The notes: generated by a model not told the origin, from the letters alone. Positions 1 through 8,675 are shown, counted from the stretch's first letter. The stretch: DNA of 64,000 nucleotides from Mycobacterium sp. URHD0025 (GCF_000426065.1 NZ_AUEQ01000007.1:186001-250000), one strand, 5' to 3'. Numbers and translations are program-made.

Positions 1-2184
1 CCGGCCCGGTTGCTGTTCGCCCACCCCGGATACCTCCGGGCCGCGCGCGGCATCGTGCTCCCCGGACGGCACCAACTGTTCCTGCACGGCTGCGACGTCA
101 GCCGCGGCGGCGACGGGGCGTTCATGGTGAATGCGGACTGGACACAGGCGCCCTCCGGGGCCGGCTACGCATTGGCCGACCGCCGGGTCATCGCGCACGC
201 GGCCCCAGACCTGTACGAGCGCATCGGGCCGCGCCCGTGTTCGCCGTGGGCTCAGGCGTTGCGCCTGGCGCTCCTGGACGCGGCTCCCGAGGCCGCCGAT
301 GAGCCCACGGTCGTGGTGCTCAGTCCGGGCATCCATTCCGAGACCGCCTTCGACCAGGCTTACCTGGCCGGGGTGCTCGGCTTCCCGCTGGTGGAGAGTG
401 CGGATCTGGTGGTCAGGGACGGCACCGTGTGGATGCGGTCACTGGGCACCCTCAAACGCGTCGATGTGGTGCTGCGTCGGGTCGATGCCGAGTATGTCGA
501 TCCACTGGACCTGCGTCCTGATTCTCGGCTCGGCGTGACCGGTCTGGTGGAGGCGTTGCGCCGAGGTTCGGTCACGGTGGTGAACACGCTGGGCAGTGGA
601 ATTTTGGAAAGTCCCGGTCTGGCAAGGTTTTTGCCACAGTTGGCCGAGCTGTTGCTGGATGAGACGCCGCACCTGGCCACCGCCCCGATGTACTGGGGCG
701 GAATCGACATCGAGCGCTCGCATCTGCTCACCAAGCTGTCGTCACTGCTGATCCGGCCGGTGAACGGCGGCGCCACGATTGTCGGGCCGCTGCTCTCGGC
801 CGCGGATCGGGACAACCTGGCCGCGCGCATCGAATCGGATCCCGCCCAGTGGGTTGGGCAGGATCTGCCCCAGTTCTCCACCGCACCAACCAATTACCGG
901 TCAAAGGGATTGTCGGCAGGCAATGTCGGCGTGCGGCTTTTCACCGTGGCCCAGCGCGGCGGCTACGCGCCGATGATCGGTGGACTCGGCTACGTCGTGG
1001 CTCCGGGTGCTGCCGCATACCGGATGAACACCCTTGCCGGAAAAGATGTCTGGGTGCAGACACCGCAACGGGTCACGTCCGAGCGCACCCCGACGATCTC
1101 CGTCGAGCTGGCCTCGCCGGCTGCGGTGCCGAGCCCGACCGGGGCGGTCAGCTCGCCACGTGTGCTCGCCGACCTGTTCTGGATGGGGCGGTACGCGGAG
1201 CGCGCCGAGGGCACCGCGCGGCTGCTGACCGTCACCCGGGAGCGCTACCACGAATACCGCTACCGTCGGGATGTCGACGAAAGCCAGTGTGTTCCGGTGC
1301 TGTTGGCCGCGGTCGGCTCGATGACGGGCACCGACACCGGCGATCGTGCCGATGTCCACGAGATGGTCGCGATCGCGCCGAGCACGCTGTGGTCGGCCAC
1401 CGCCGACCGGCATCGGCCGGGCTCGCTCGCCCAGTCGGTGGAGAGCCTGGGACTGGCGGCCCGGGCGGTTCGTGACCAGATGTCCAACGACACCTGGATG
1501 GTGCTGGCCGGCGTCGAACGTGCGGTGCTGCGATCCTCGGTCACCCCACCCCAGTCGCCCACAGCCGCAGACGGCTATCTCTCCACTGCGCACAGCCGCA
1601 CCTTGGCCGGGATGTTGGCGTTGTCCGGGGTGGCCGCGGAGTCGATGGTGCACGACATCGGCTGGACCATGATGGATCTCGGCAAACGGATCGAGCGGGG
1701 GTTGGCGCTGACCGCGCTGCTGCGGACCACCATGACGACGATGCGCGGCGCCGCGGCCGAGCGTGCGCTGACGGAGTCGTCCCTGGTCGTCTGTGAATCC
1801 TCGGTGATCTATCGGCGGCGTAATCCCGGACAGTTCAGCGTCGCCGCGGTCGCCGAACTGCTGCTCTTCGATGCGGAGAACCCCAGATCGTTGATCTTCC
1901 AGCTGGAGCGCATCCGTTCGGACCTCAAGCCCCTGCCCGGATCATCGGGTTCGTCGCGTGCCGAACGCCTGGTCGACGAACTGGCCATCCGGCTGCGCCG
2001 GGTCGACCCGGCAGACCTCGAGGGCATCGCGGAGGACGGCACCCGAACCGAATTGGCCGGTCTACTCGACGGTGTGCATACCGGTCTTCGTGATCTCTCG
2101 GTTGTCATCACCGCGGCGCACCTGTCACTGCCCGGCGGGATGCAGCCGCTGTGGGGGCCCGACGAACGGCGGGTGGTGCCATGA
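1..2184 (+). CDS. Circularly permuted ATP-grasp / alpha-E domain protein (5' partial)
   Basis: The reading frame is open from base 1, so the N-terminus is outside the window. What remains (about 727 residues) has two parts. The first ~380 residues are the C-terminal part of a circularly permuted ATP-grasp domain of the COG2308 type. From about base 1150 comes an alpha-E domain (COG2307), recognised by its opening motif LFWMGRYAERAEGTARLL. Rv2567 of M. tuberculosis has the same fusion and is about 880 residues, so roughly 150 residues are missing. Such ATP-grasp proteins are predicted to form peptide or amide bonds, but no substrate is known. The stop overlaps the ATG of the transglutaminase-like gene (ATGA), so the two are probably translationally coupled. 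An internal TTG at base 10 is not a credible start. Confidence 0.85.
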   Translation, partial: PARLLFAHPGYLRAARGIVLPGRHQLFLHGCDVSRGGDGAFMVNADWTQAPSGAGYALADRRVIAHAAPDLYERIGPRPCSPWAQALRLALLDAAPEAADEPTVVVLSPGIHSETAFDQAYLAGVLGFPLVESADLVVRDGTVWMRSLGTLKRVDVVLRRVDAEYVDPLDLRPDSRLGVTGLVEALRRGSVTVVNTLGSGILESPGLARFLPQLAELLLDETPHLATAPMYWGGIDIERSHLLTKLSSLLIRPVNGGATIVGPLLSAADRDNLAARIESDPAQWVGQDLPQFSTAPTNYRSKGLSAGNVGVRLFTVAQRGGYAPMIGGLGYVVAPGAAAYRMNTLAGKDVWVQTPQRVTSERTPTISVELASPAAVPSPTGAVSSPRVLADLFWMGRYAERAEGTARLLTVTRERYHEYRYRRDVDESQCVPVLLAAVGSMTGTDTGDRADVHEMVAIAPSTLWSATADRHRPGSLAQSVESLGLAARAVRDQMSNDTWMVLAGVERAVLRSSVTPPQSPTAADGYLSTAHSRTLAGMLALSGVAAESMVHDIGWTMMDLGKRIERGLALTALLRTTMTTMRGAAAERALTESSLVVCESSVIYRRRNPGQFSVAAVAELLLFDAENPRSLIFQLERIRSDLKPLPGSSGSSRAERLVDELAIRLRRVDPADLEGIAEDGTRTELAGLLDGVHTGLRDLSVVITAAHLSLPGGMQPLWGPDERRVVP

Positions 2185-3110
2185 CCGTCCTCACCGGCGG
2201 CGCGCAAACCCGGTGCTACGAGATCACCCATCGCACCGTTTACCGCTATTCCGACGTTGTCACCAGTTCCTACGGCCGCGGTTTTCTCACTCCGCGTGAT
2301 CTGGCCTGGCAGCGCTGTCTCTCGCACGAACTGGTGATCGACCCGGATGCGGCCGACATGTCCACCGGCCGCGACGCCTACGGGAACATCAGCTCGTACT
2401 TCCATGTCACCGAACACCATCGCACTCTCTCCATCACCAGTCATTCCGTGGTGGAGGTGGACCCGCTTGGGCCCGAACACTACTCGGGTGCGTCGGCCAA
2501 GGCGCCATGGGAACTGGCCCGCCCGGTCGGTGGCGACGGCGCTCTGGCCGCCGAGTTCACCCTCGACCTCTCACCGCCGGAGATCACCGACGCGGTCCGC
2601 GATTACGCCGCACCCAGTTTCGTGCCCGGCCGGCCGCTGATCGAGGTGCTGCGTGACCTGACGTCGAGGATCTACGCCGACTTCACCTACCGGTCGGGTT
2701 CGACGACGGTGTCGACCCAGGTTGCCGAGGTGCTGGCGGCCCGTGAGGGGGTCTGTCAGGACTTCGCCCGGCTGGCCGTCGCCTGTCTGCGGGCCAATGG
2801 CCTGGCCGCCAGCTACGCTTCGGGCTATCTGGCCACCGATCCGCCGCCCGGCAAGGACCGGATGATCGGGGTGGACGCCACACACGCCTGGGCCTCGGTG
2901 TGGACGCCGCAGAACGTCTGGCTCGGGATGGATCCCACCAATGACCAGATGGTCGACGAGCGCTACATCGTGGCCGGATTCGGCCGTGATTACGCTGACA
3001 TACCGCCGCTGCGGGGCATCATCTACACGGATTCTGACAGTAGCGTGATCGAGGTGTCGGTCGACGTGGCGCCGTGCCCGCCCGATCGGGGACGGTTGCT
3101 GCATGCGTGA
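2181..3110 (+). CDS. Transglutaminase-like cysteine protease family protein
   Basis: 309-residue protein of the bacterial transglutaminase family. The N-terminal beta domain (YEITHRTVYRYSDVV) is followed by the papain-like core. The catalytic triad is visible: Cys in EGVCQDFARL, His in DATHAWASVW and Asp in GMDPTND. The start at 2181 overlaps the previous stop (ATGA); an earlier in-frame ATG at 2151 lies inside the upstream coding region and is less likely. Genes of this type recur beside the ATP-grasp/alpha-E gene in many bacteria. There they are predicted to act as peptidases or amidotransferases on the ATP-grasp product. It has no signal peptide, so it should act in the cytoplasm. Its end overlaps the next gene by 8 bp. 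Confidence 0.85.
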   Translation: MTVLTGGAQTRCYEITHRTVYRYSDVVTSSYGRGFLTPRDLAWQRCLSHELVIDPDAADMSTGRDAYGNISSYFHVTEHHRTLSITSHSVVEVDPLGPEHYSGASAKAPWELARPVGGDGALAAEFTLDLSPPEITDAVRDYAAPSFVPGRPLIEVLRDLTSRIYADFTYRSGSTTVSTQVAEVLAAREGVCQDFARLAVACLRANGLAASYASGYLATDPPPGKDRMIGVDATHAWASVWTPQNVWLGMDPTNDQMVDERYIVAGFGRDYADIPPLRGIIYTDSDSSVIEVSVDVAPCPPDRGRLLHA

Positions 3111-4119
3111 TTTCAACTGCCCGAAGTGTGGCCAGCGTCTGGCGTTCGAGAATTCCCTGTGCCTGTCGTGCCGCAGTCGGCTGGGCTTCTCGCTCGATGA
3201 CATGGCGCTGCTCGTGATCACCGAAGGGGGCGGCCACGCCGGTGCGGTCGATGAGGATCAGTACCGGTTGTGCGCGAATATGCACTTGGCCGAATGCAAC
3301 TGGCTGGTGCGCATCGGCGATAACCCGTTCTGTGTGTCGTGCAGGCTCACCCGGACCCGTCCCGCCGACACCGATACCGTGGCGATGACGTCGTTCGCCG
3401 AGGCCGAGCAGGCCAAGCGAAGGCTGATCGCCGAACTGTACGAACTGAGGCTGCCGATCGTCGGCCGTGATGAGGACCATGAGTACGGTCTGGCCTTCGA
3501 CCTGCTCTCCAGCGAGTTCGAGAAGGTGTTCACGGGCCATCAAAACGGTGTCATCACACTGGATCTCGCCGAGGGCGACGATGTGCACCGCGAGCAGTTG
3601 CGCATCGCGATGGACGAGCCGTACCGAACTCTGTTGGGCCACTTCCGTCACGAGATCGGCCATTACTACTTCTATCGTCTGGTGGCGCCATCGGCGGACT
3701 ACCGCGCGCGATTCACCGAACTGTTCGGGGATGCCGACGCCGACTACCAGGCGGCGCTCGACCGGCACTACCGGGACGGGCCTCCGTCAGGCTGGACGGA
3801 CGACTTCGTCTCGTCGTACGCGACGATGCATGCCGCCGAGGACTGGGCCGAAACCTTCGCGCATTATCTGCACATTCGCGACACGCTGGACACCGCGGCG
3901 GCATTCGGGTTCGCTCCCTCTGGGGCCACGTTCGGGCGGCGGCTGCTGGGACCCGCCGGCTTCGACACCCTCATCGAGATGTGGCTGCCATTGGCGTGGT
4001 CGCTGAACATGGTCAACCGGTCGATGGGGCATGACGATCTGTACCCGTTCGTGTTGGCACCCGCCGTGCTGGAGAAGATGCGGTTCGTTCACACCGTCGT
4101 GGACGAGATCACCGCGTGA
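3103..4119 (+). CDS. Zinc-ribbon putative metallopeptidase (peptidase Mx family)
   Basis: 338-residue protein. It begins with a zinc ribbon (CPKCGQRL then CLSCRSRLGF), followed by a second Cys cluster (CANMHLAECNW ... CVSC). The core carries the metallopeptidase signature FRHEIGHYYF at about residues 181-190, with HEIGH as zinc ligands and catalytic Glu. This matches the family of bacterial putative zinc-binding metallopeptidases with an N-terminal zinc ribbon. It overlaps the transglutaminase-like gene by 8 bp and is the third member of this coupled group, so it may trim or degrade peptides made or tagged by the upstream enzymes (inference). Its 3' end overlaps the convergent TetR gene by about 31 bp. 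Confidence 0.82.
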   Translation: MRDFNCPKCGQRLAFENSLCLSCRSRLGFSLDDMALLVITEGGGHAGAVDEDQYRLCANMHLAECNWLVRIGDNPFCVSCRLTRTRPADTDTVAMTSFAEAEQAKRRLIAELYELRLPIVGRDEDHEYGLAFDLLSSEFEKVFTGHQNGVITLDLAEGDDVHREQLRIAMDEPYRTLLGHFRHEIGHYYFYRLVAPSADYRARFTELFGDADADYQAALDRHYRDGPPSGWTDDFVSSYATMHAAEDWAETFAHYLHIRDTLDTAAAFGFAPSGATFGRRLLGPAGFDTLIEMWLPLAWSLNMVNRSMGHDDLYPFVLAPAVLEKMRFVHTVVDEITA

Positions 4120-4706
4120 GCTAGCCGGGACAGTGCCGCGGCGATCTGTTCGACGCTGAGCCCACGTGTGCGTTGGTGGGTGAAATTCTCTGCCGCCAAC
4201 GGGGCCAGCAAAACGTCGACGAGCGAATCCGGTTCGGTGACAGCGGCTTCCAACAGCAAGGCACGCACATGCGCTGCCCAGAAGCCGTATGCGCCGGTCG
4301 TGAACCTCGCGCCCCCGGCTTCGGCGCCCAGCGCCAGGTCTGCGTGCGTTTCCAGCAGACCGACCATGGCCGAATAGAAGGCGGCGAGCCGCTCCGCGGG
4401 AGCGGCGCCCGGTCCCAGTGGTGGGTCTCCCGAGATCAGCTGCTGCTGCAGGTCGCGCTCGTGCTCGTCGAGCAGGGCCAGCGCGATGGCCGCCGTGCTG
4501 GGGTAGCGCCGGTACAGCGTTCCGCGCCCGACCCCGGCGGCGGTCGCGATGTGGTCCATGGTCACGGTCCGCGGGTCGTGGGTGGCGAACACCGTGGCTG
4601 CCGCGGCAAGGATCTTGGCTCGGTTGCGTGCCGCATCCGCGCGCTCGGTGCCGACGCGTTCGGCACCGGCGTTGTCGGTCGCCAGCAGGTCTACGCCGAT
4701 GTCCAC
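4089..4706 (-). CDS. TetR family transcriptional regulator
   Basis: 205-residue one-component repressor. The N-terminal helix-turn-helix is clear: RAKILAAAATVFATHDPRTV, then TMDHIATAAGVGRGTLYRRY. The variable C-terminal ligand domain has Rv-type TetR_C features (LAPLAAENF, LSRLAHAVI). Two adjacent GTG codons could start the gene (4709 and 4706). I chose 4706 because a TACAGT -10 box ends exactly 6 nt before it, which suggests a leaderless transcript. It is transcribed away from the azoreductase/SMR pair. Two near-identical palindromes lie in the 100-bp divergent region, so it most likely represses both itself and that operon. Confidence 0.85.
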   Translation of the reverse strand: MDIGVDLLATDNAGAERVGTERADAARNRAKILAAAATVFATHDPRTVTMDHIATAAGVGRGTLYRRYPSTAAIALALLDEHERDLQQQLISGDPPLGPGAAPAERLAAFYSAMVGLLETHADLALGAEAGGARFTTGAYGFWAAHVRALLLEAAVTEPDSLVDVLLAPLAAENFTHQRTRGLSVEQIAAALSRLAHAVISSTTV

Positions 4707-4712
4707 CACTGC

Positions 4713-4718
4713 ACTGTA
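4713..4718 (-). promoter_or_regulatory. -10 box of the TetR gene (leaderless)
   Basis: TACAGT read on the minus strand, 6 nt before the GTG at 4706. The 4738-4750 palindrome would cover the -35 region, consistent with autorepression. Confidence 0.5.
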
Positions 4719-4737
4719 ACCGACGATCGAAATAATT

Positions 4738-4750
4738 GGACGAATCGTCC
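4738..4750. promoter_or_regulatory. TetR operator candidate 1
   Basis: GGACGAATCGTCC is a perfect 13-bp palindrome about a central A/T. It lies between the divergent TetR and azoreductase genes and is repeated with one change 33 bp away, about three helical turns. Confidence 0.65.
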
Positions 4751-4770
4751 GGTTACCGGCATGCTGAACC

Positions 4771-4783
4771 GGACGAACCGTCC
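4771..4783. promoter_or_regulatory. TetR operator candidate 2
   Basis: GGACGAACCGTCC differs from the first copy at one position. It lies just before TTAACTT, a likely -10 region for the azoreductase gene, so a bound repressor would block that promoter. Confidence 0.6.
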
Positions 4784-4805
4784 ACTTAACTTCGCAGAGG
4801 TTGCC

Positions 4806-5459
4806 ATGACCACACTTCTTCACATCGATGCCAGCGCTCGCCGTAGCTCCATCAGTCGCCAGATCGGCGCCGAGTTCGCCCGGGCATGGCGCGCCGCGCG
4901 GCCCGACGGGCGATACCTCTACCGCGATGTCGCTTGTGATCCCGTGCCGTTCATCGAGGAGGGCTGGACGGAACTGTGTGACGCGGTGCTGGCCGCGGGC
5001 GGTACCGATCTGGACCGGCTCGACGAGTTGGCGCGCACACCGGAACAGGCGGACGCGTGGGCGGTGGTGCGGCCGCTGCTCGACGAGCTGCGCTCGGCGG
5101 ACATCGTCCTGATCGGCACCCCGATGTACAACTACTCGATACCGGCATCTCTGAAGGCGTGGCTGGATCAAGTGACGTTTCCTCGAATGTCCCTGGCGCC
5201 CAGGCGCTTCGTCGTGGCAACTGCCCGCGGCGGCGCCTACTCGCCCGGGTCGCCCAAGGCGGCATTCGATTACCAGGAACGGTTCCTGCGTGACTTCTTC
5301 GCGGGCCACTACGCCGTCACCGACACCGTGTTCATCAATGCCGAGATGGCCAATGCGCGGGTGGATCCGGCACTGGCCCAGTTCCGCGATGCACACGACA
5401 GATCCCTGACCGTCGCACTGACCGAAGCGCGTAACCTCGCCGAGGAGTACGCGAGATGA
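4806..5459 (+). CDS. azoR: FMN-dependent NADH-azoreductase
   Basis: 217-residue flavodoxin-fold NAD(P)H:quinone/azo reductase. Family features: the N-terminal LLHIDASARRSSISRQIG strand-loop that binds FMN phosphate, the FMN-binding LIGTPMYNYSIPASLKAWLD segment, and TARGGAYSPGSP near the isoalloxazine. These enzymes reduce quinones and azo or nitro compounds in the cytoplasm by two-electron transfer. The ATG at 4806 follows an AGAGG ribosome site; the frame is open further upstream, but that stretch is the promoter region. The stop overlaps the SMR gene start (ATGA). With the TetR operators upstream, this looks like an electrophile or quinone detoxification unit. Confidence 0.88.
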   Translation: MTTLLHIDASARRSSISRQIGAEFARAWRAARPDGRYLYRDVACDPVPFIEEGWTELCDAVLAAGGTDLDRLDELARTPEQADAWAVVRPLLDELRSADIVLIGTPMYNYSIPASLKAWLDQVTFPRMSLAPRRFVVATARGGAYSPGSPKAAFDYQERFLRDFFAGHYAVTDTVFINAEMANARVDPALAQFRDAHDRSLTVALTEARNLAEEYAR

Positions 5460-5776
5460 GTTGGCTGCTACTGGGTTTGGCCGGGGCAGTCGAGATCGCC
5501 TGGTCGCAGAGCATCAAGCCGACCGACGGATTCACCCGTCCGCTGCCCACCGTGATCTGCGTGGCGATCGGGGCACTGTCGGTCTATCTGCTGTCGTTGG
5601 CCATGCGCGGCCTGCCGGTCGGCACCGCGTACGCGGTCTTCACCGGCATCGGTGCGGTCGGTGCCATCGCACTGGGTGTGGTGATCCACCGTGGCCCGTT
5701 GGGCGCGGGCCGCACGCTGGCGCTGGCCATGATCGTCGGCGGGATCGTGCTCGCCCGGTTCACGAATCCGGACTGA
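5456..5776 (+). CDS. Small multidrug resistance (SMR/SugE-Gdx type) membrane transporter
   Basis: 106 residues with four predicted membrane helices. The first carries the SMR glutamate in LLGLAGAVEIAWSQSIK, and the third has PVGTAYAVFTGIGAVGA. SMR proteins are antiparallel dimers that exchange protons for cationic substrates. EIAWSQSIK at this position is closer to the SugE/Gdx (guanidinium) group than to EmrE, but the substrate cannot be decided from sequence. It is translationally coupled to the azoreductase (ATGA overlap), which suggests export of a compound or product linked to that enzyme. It ends 17 bp inside the convergent ASCH-like gene. Confidence 0.85.
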   Translation: MSWLLLGLAGAVEIAWSQSIKPTDGFTRPLPTVICVAIGALSVYLLSLAMRGLPVGTAYAVFTGIGAVGAIALGVVIHRGPLGAGRTLALAMIVGGIVLARFTNPD

Positions 5777-6350
5777 GCCTGGTGGCTGCCAGGTAGGCGC
5801 GCCCGCGTGGCGCGAGCCGGTAGCCGACGTCGAGGCTGATGGTCAGGCCCAGCCCCTTGAGCTGGCGCACGCGACGCTTGAAGCGAGGTACCTCGAGGCC
5901 TACGCGTGCCGCCAGATCGGGTGCGCGGACGGTCTCGTTGGCCGCGATCAACTCCAGGTACTGACGCGTCCATGGTTCGGTGGCGGCGTCCCAGCGCGCC
6001 AACCGGGCAGAGATCGCGGCGACGTCGGCATCGGTGAGCTCGTTGTCGGCCGCCAGGTCCGGTCGTTCGTCCGGCCCGAGGTATGAGACGCCGATGAGGT
6101 AGGTGTGTCCGGCCGGCCTGCGGTCGAGCTGAGCCTGCGCCGTCGCCGCATCCGGATAACCGGCCGCGCGGGCCTGCGCGGAGGTGACCCGGTAATCGCC
6201 CGCGCGTTCGGTGACCGACTCGATCCGAATCGTGCCGGCCTGGGTGCGTTGGGTTCCACCGGGCTTGGCCCGGGGCCGGTCCCAGCGTCGCAGCACCAGC
6301 GAGATGGTTCCGTCGGCGATGCCGTCGGCGGTCGGCCGATCTAACAGCAC
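5760..6350 (-). CDS. ASCH/PUA-like domain protein with C-terminal helix-turn-helix-like region
   Basis: 196-residue protein of uncertain function. The N-terminal part (about 1-110) reads like an ASCH domain: a RPTADGIADGTISLVLRRW opening resembling the G-x-K-x-x-x-x-R motif region, then TIRIESVTE and HTYLIGVSYLG. ASCH domains are PUA-related and often bind RNA. The C-terminal ~80 residues (NETVRAPDLAARVGLEVPRF ... RRVRQLKGLGLT) look like a winged helix. The GTG at 6350 is chosen because TACGAT ends 7 nt before it; an upstream GTG at 6356 is the alternative. It is divergent from the DUF3097 gene. The family call is by pattern only. Confidence 0.6.
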   Translation of the reverse strand: MLLDRPTADGIADGTISLVLRRWDRPRAKPGGTQRTQAGTIRIESVTERAGDYRVTSAQARAAGYPDAATAQAQLDRRPAGHTYLIGVSYLGPDERPDLAADNELTDADVAAISARLARWDAATEPWTRQYLELIAANETVRAPDLAARVGLEVPRFKRRVRQLKGLGLTISLDVGYRLAPRGRAYLAATRLSPDS

Positions 6351-6395
6351 GATCACGATCGTATGTCGCAACCTCGTTATCGCCGCGGGCGTTTT

Positions 6396-6401
6396 TAGGA
6401 T
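6396..6401 (+). promoter_or_regulatory. -10 box of the DUF3097 gene (leaderless)
   Basis: TAGGAT followed by 6 nt and the GTG at 6408, the usual spacing of a mycobacterial leaderless transcript. No Shine-Dalgarno sequence precedes the start. Confidence 0.5.
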
Positions 6402-6407
6402 CGCGGC

Positions 6408-7241
6408 GTGACTGATCGCTACGGTTCCGACATCCTGTCCCGAAACCCGCACACACCCAAGCTGACTCGATCGAAGGAACAGCCCGCCGAGAAGGGCCTG
6501 GTCGTCGAGGACGCTCAGAGCGGATACGTGGGTGCGGTCGTACGGGTCGAGGGCGGCCGGGTCGAGCTCGAAGACCGGCGCGGAAAAGTCCGGGCGTTCC
6601 CGATGGGCCCGGGCTTCCTGATCGACGGCAAGCCGGTGAGCCTCGTGGTGCCCAAGCGGGCCGCGGCGCCGGCGCGCACGGCGTCAGGATCGGTCGCGGT
6701 GCCGAAGGCCAAGGCGCGGGTTGCGCTGGCCAGCCGCATCTACGTCGAGGGCCGGCACGACGCGGAGCTCGTCGAGCAGGTCTGGGGTGCCGATCTGCGT
6801 ATCGAGGGCGTCGTCGTCGAATATCTGGGCGGAGTCGACGATCTGGCCGACATCGTGGCCGAATTCGCGCCCGGACCGGGCCGCCGGCTCGGCGTGCTGG
6901 TCGATCACCTCGTCACGGGCTCGAAGGAGGCGCGCATCGCCGACGCGGTGCGACGGGGCCCAGGCGGTGAGAACACGCTGGTGGTCGGGCACCCGTTCGT
7001 CGACATCTGGCAGTCCGTGAAACCGGCACGGCTCGGGATCAAGGCCTGGCCGACCATCCCGCGCAGCGTGGAGTGGAAACACGGCATCTGTGAGGCGCTG
7101 GGTTGGCCGCACCAGGACCAGGCCGACATCGCGCGAGCGTGGCAGCGGATCCGCGGCCGCGTTCGCGACTGGAACGATCTGGAGCCCGCGCTGATCGGCC
7201 GGGTCGAGGAACTGATCGACTTCGTCACCGCACCGGCGTAG
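6408..7241 (+). CDS. DUF3097 family protein (possible Toprim-like fold)
   Basis: 277-residue actinobacterial conserved protein. The N-terminal ~75 residues are a small beta-rich region (YVGAVVRVEGGRVELEDRRG). The C-terminal region opens with RIYVEGRHDAELVEQVWGAD and later has LGVLVDHLVTGSKEARIAD and LVVGHPFVDIWQ. VEG-x-x-DA followed by an acidic strand (LVDH) resembles the Glu and DxD elements of Toprim domains found in RNase M5 and primases; I infer that resemblance and cannot confirm it. It lies immediately upstream of rarA (30 bp), so a role in nucleic acid metabolism is plausible. The biochemical function is unknown. Confidence 0.75.
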   Translation: MTDRYGSDILSRNPHTPKLTRSKEQPAEKGLVVEDAQSGYVGAVVRVEGGRVELEDRRGKVRAFPMGPGFLIDGKPVSLVVPKRAAAPARTASGSVAVPKAKARVALASRIYVEGRHDAELVEQVWGADLRIEGVVVEYLGGVDDLADIVAEFAPGPGRRLGVLVDHLVTGSKEARIADAVRRGPGGENTLVVGHPFVDIWQSVKPARLGIKAWPTIPRSVEWKHGICEALGWPHQDQADIARAWQRIRGRVRDWNDLEPALIGRVEELIDFVTAPA

Positions 7242-7271
7242 GCCGTCGTGGCGGCGTGGTAAGCAGAAGGC

Positions 7272-8657
7272 GTGTCCGACGGATTGTTCGACGTGCCAGG
7301 TGACCCGGGGCCGGGTGACCCCGGCGCGCTCGCTGCGCCCGGCACGGGGTTGGTCGGCTCCTCGCGCGAGCGCTCGTCGGCACCGTTGGCGGTGCGGATG
7401 CGCCCGGGCGGCCTCGACGAGGTCGTCGGCCAATCCCATCTGTTGCAGGCCGGTTCGCCGCTGCGCCGCCTGGTGGAGGGGTCCGGAGCGGCGTCGGTCA
7501 TCCTGTACGGCCCGCCCGGGACCGGCAAGACCACCCTGGCCTCGTTGATCTCGCAGGCCACCGGACGACGGTTCGAGGCGCTCTCGGCGTTGAGCGCCGG
7601 CGTCAAGGAGGTCCGCGCCGTCATCGAAAAGGCGCGGACGGCCCTCGTTCACCACGGTGAACAGACCGTGCTGTTCATCGACGAGGTGCATCGCTTCTCC
7701 AAAACCCAGCAGGACGCGCTGCTGGCGGCGGTGGAGAACCGCGTCGTGCTCTTGGTCGCGGCCACCACGGAGAACCCGTCGTTCTCGGTGGTCGCGCCGC
7801 TCCTGTCGCGCTCGCTGATCCTGCAGCTACAGCCACTGGCCCCGCAGGACGTCCAGCTCCTGCTGCGCCGCGCGATCGCCGACCCGAGAGGTCTGGGTGG
7901 CGCGGTCGAGGTCACCGACGAGGTCGTCGACCTCCTGGCACAACTGTCCGCCGGTGATGCGCGGCGGGCGCTGACCGCGTTGGAGGTGGCAGCGGAAACA
8001 GCCGGTGCGCCGGGTGGCGTCGTCACCGTCGAGATCATCGAGCAGTCGTTGGACAAGGCGGCCGTGCGCTACGACCGCGACGGCGATCAGCACTACGACG
8101 TCGTCAGCGCCTTCATCAAGTCGGTTCGCGGATCGGACGTCGACGCCGCGTTGCACTACCTGGCCCGGATGCTGGTGGCGGGGGAGGACCCCCGGTTCGT
8201 GGCACGCCGGTTGATGATCCTGGCCAGCGAGGACATCGGGATGGCCGATCCGACCGCGCTGCAGACCGCCGTCGCCGCGGCTCAGACCGTGCAGTTGATC
8301 GGGATGCCCGAGGCGCAGTTGACGCTGGCGCACGCCACGGTGCATCTGGCCACCGCGCCCAAGTCGAATGCGGTGACCACAGCCCTGGGCGCCGCGATGA
8401 ACGACATCCGGGCGGGCAAGGCAGGGTCGGTGCCGCCGCACCTGCGGGACGGGCATTACTCGGGAGCGCAGAAACTCGGCAACGCCGTGGGCTACAAATA
8501 CGCTCACGATCATCCGGATGGCGTTGTCCCACAACAGTATCCACCAGATGACTTGATGGGTGTGGATTATTACCAGCCGACCGGTCGGGGCTTCGAGCGC
8601 GAGCTGACCAGCCGGGTCGACAAGCTGCGCGCCATCATTCGCCGCATCCGTCGCTGA
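7272..8657 (+). CDS. rarA: Replication-associated recombination protein A (RarA/MgsA AAA+ ATPase)
   Basis: 461 residues, close to Rv2559c. Order: a Pro/Gly-rich N-terminus, an AAA+ module with Walker [10 protein letters not shown] (near residue 85), Walker [10 protein letters not shown], sensor ATTENPSF and the arginine-finger region, then the MgsA C-terminal tetramerisation domain ([29 protein letters not shown]). RarA works at stalled replication forks with SSB and the replisome; it is related to clamp-loader subunits. GTG start at 7272, 30 bp after the DUF3097 gene. The family assignment is secure from motifs and full length. Confidence 0.95.
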   Translation: MSDGLFDVPGDPGPGDPGALAAPGTGLVGSSRERSSAPLAVRMRPGGLDEVVGQSHLLQAGSPLRRLVEGSGAASVILYGPPGTGKTTLASLISQATGRRFEALSALSAGVKEVRAVIEKARTALVHHGEQTVLFIDEVHRFSKTQQDALLAAVENRVVLLVAATTENPSFSVVAPLLSRSLILQLQPLAPQDVQLLLRRAIADPRGLGGAVEVTDEVVDLLAQLSAGDARRALTALEVAAETAGAPGGVVTVEIIEQSLDKAAVRYDRDGDQHYDVVSAFIKSVRGSDVDAALHYLARMLVAGEDPRFVARRLMILASEDIGMADPTALQTAVAAAQTVQLIGMPEAQLTLAHATVHLATAPKSNAVTTALGAAMNDIRAGKAGSVPPHLRDGHYSGAQKLGNAVGYKYAHDHPDGVVPQQYPPDDLMGVDYYQPTGRGFERELTSRVDKLRAIIRRIRR

Positions 8658-8675
8658 GTTCCGCCCGTCCGGGCC

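Noticed and set aside
4710..5396. N-terminal extension of the TetR frame through the azoreductase gene
   Set aside because: The extra residues precede a complete TetR helix-turn-helix and are antisense to azoR; promoter and operators lie between.
5456..5776. EmrE/QacE-type multidrug pump as specific function
   Set aside because: Sequence around the key Glu is nearer to the SugE/Gdx group, and no drug-resistance evidence exists; left as SMR family.
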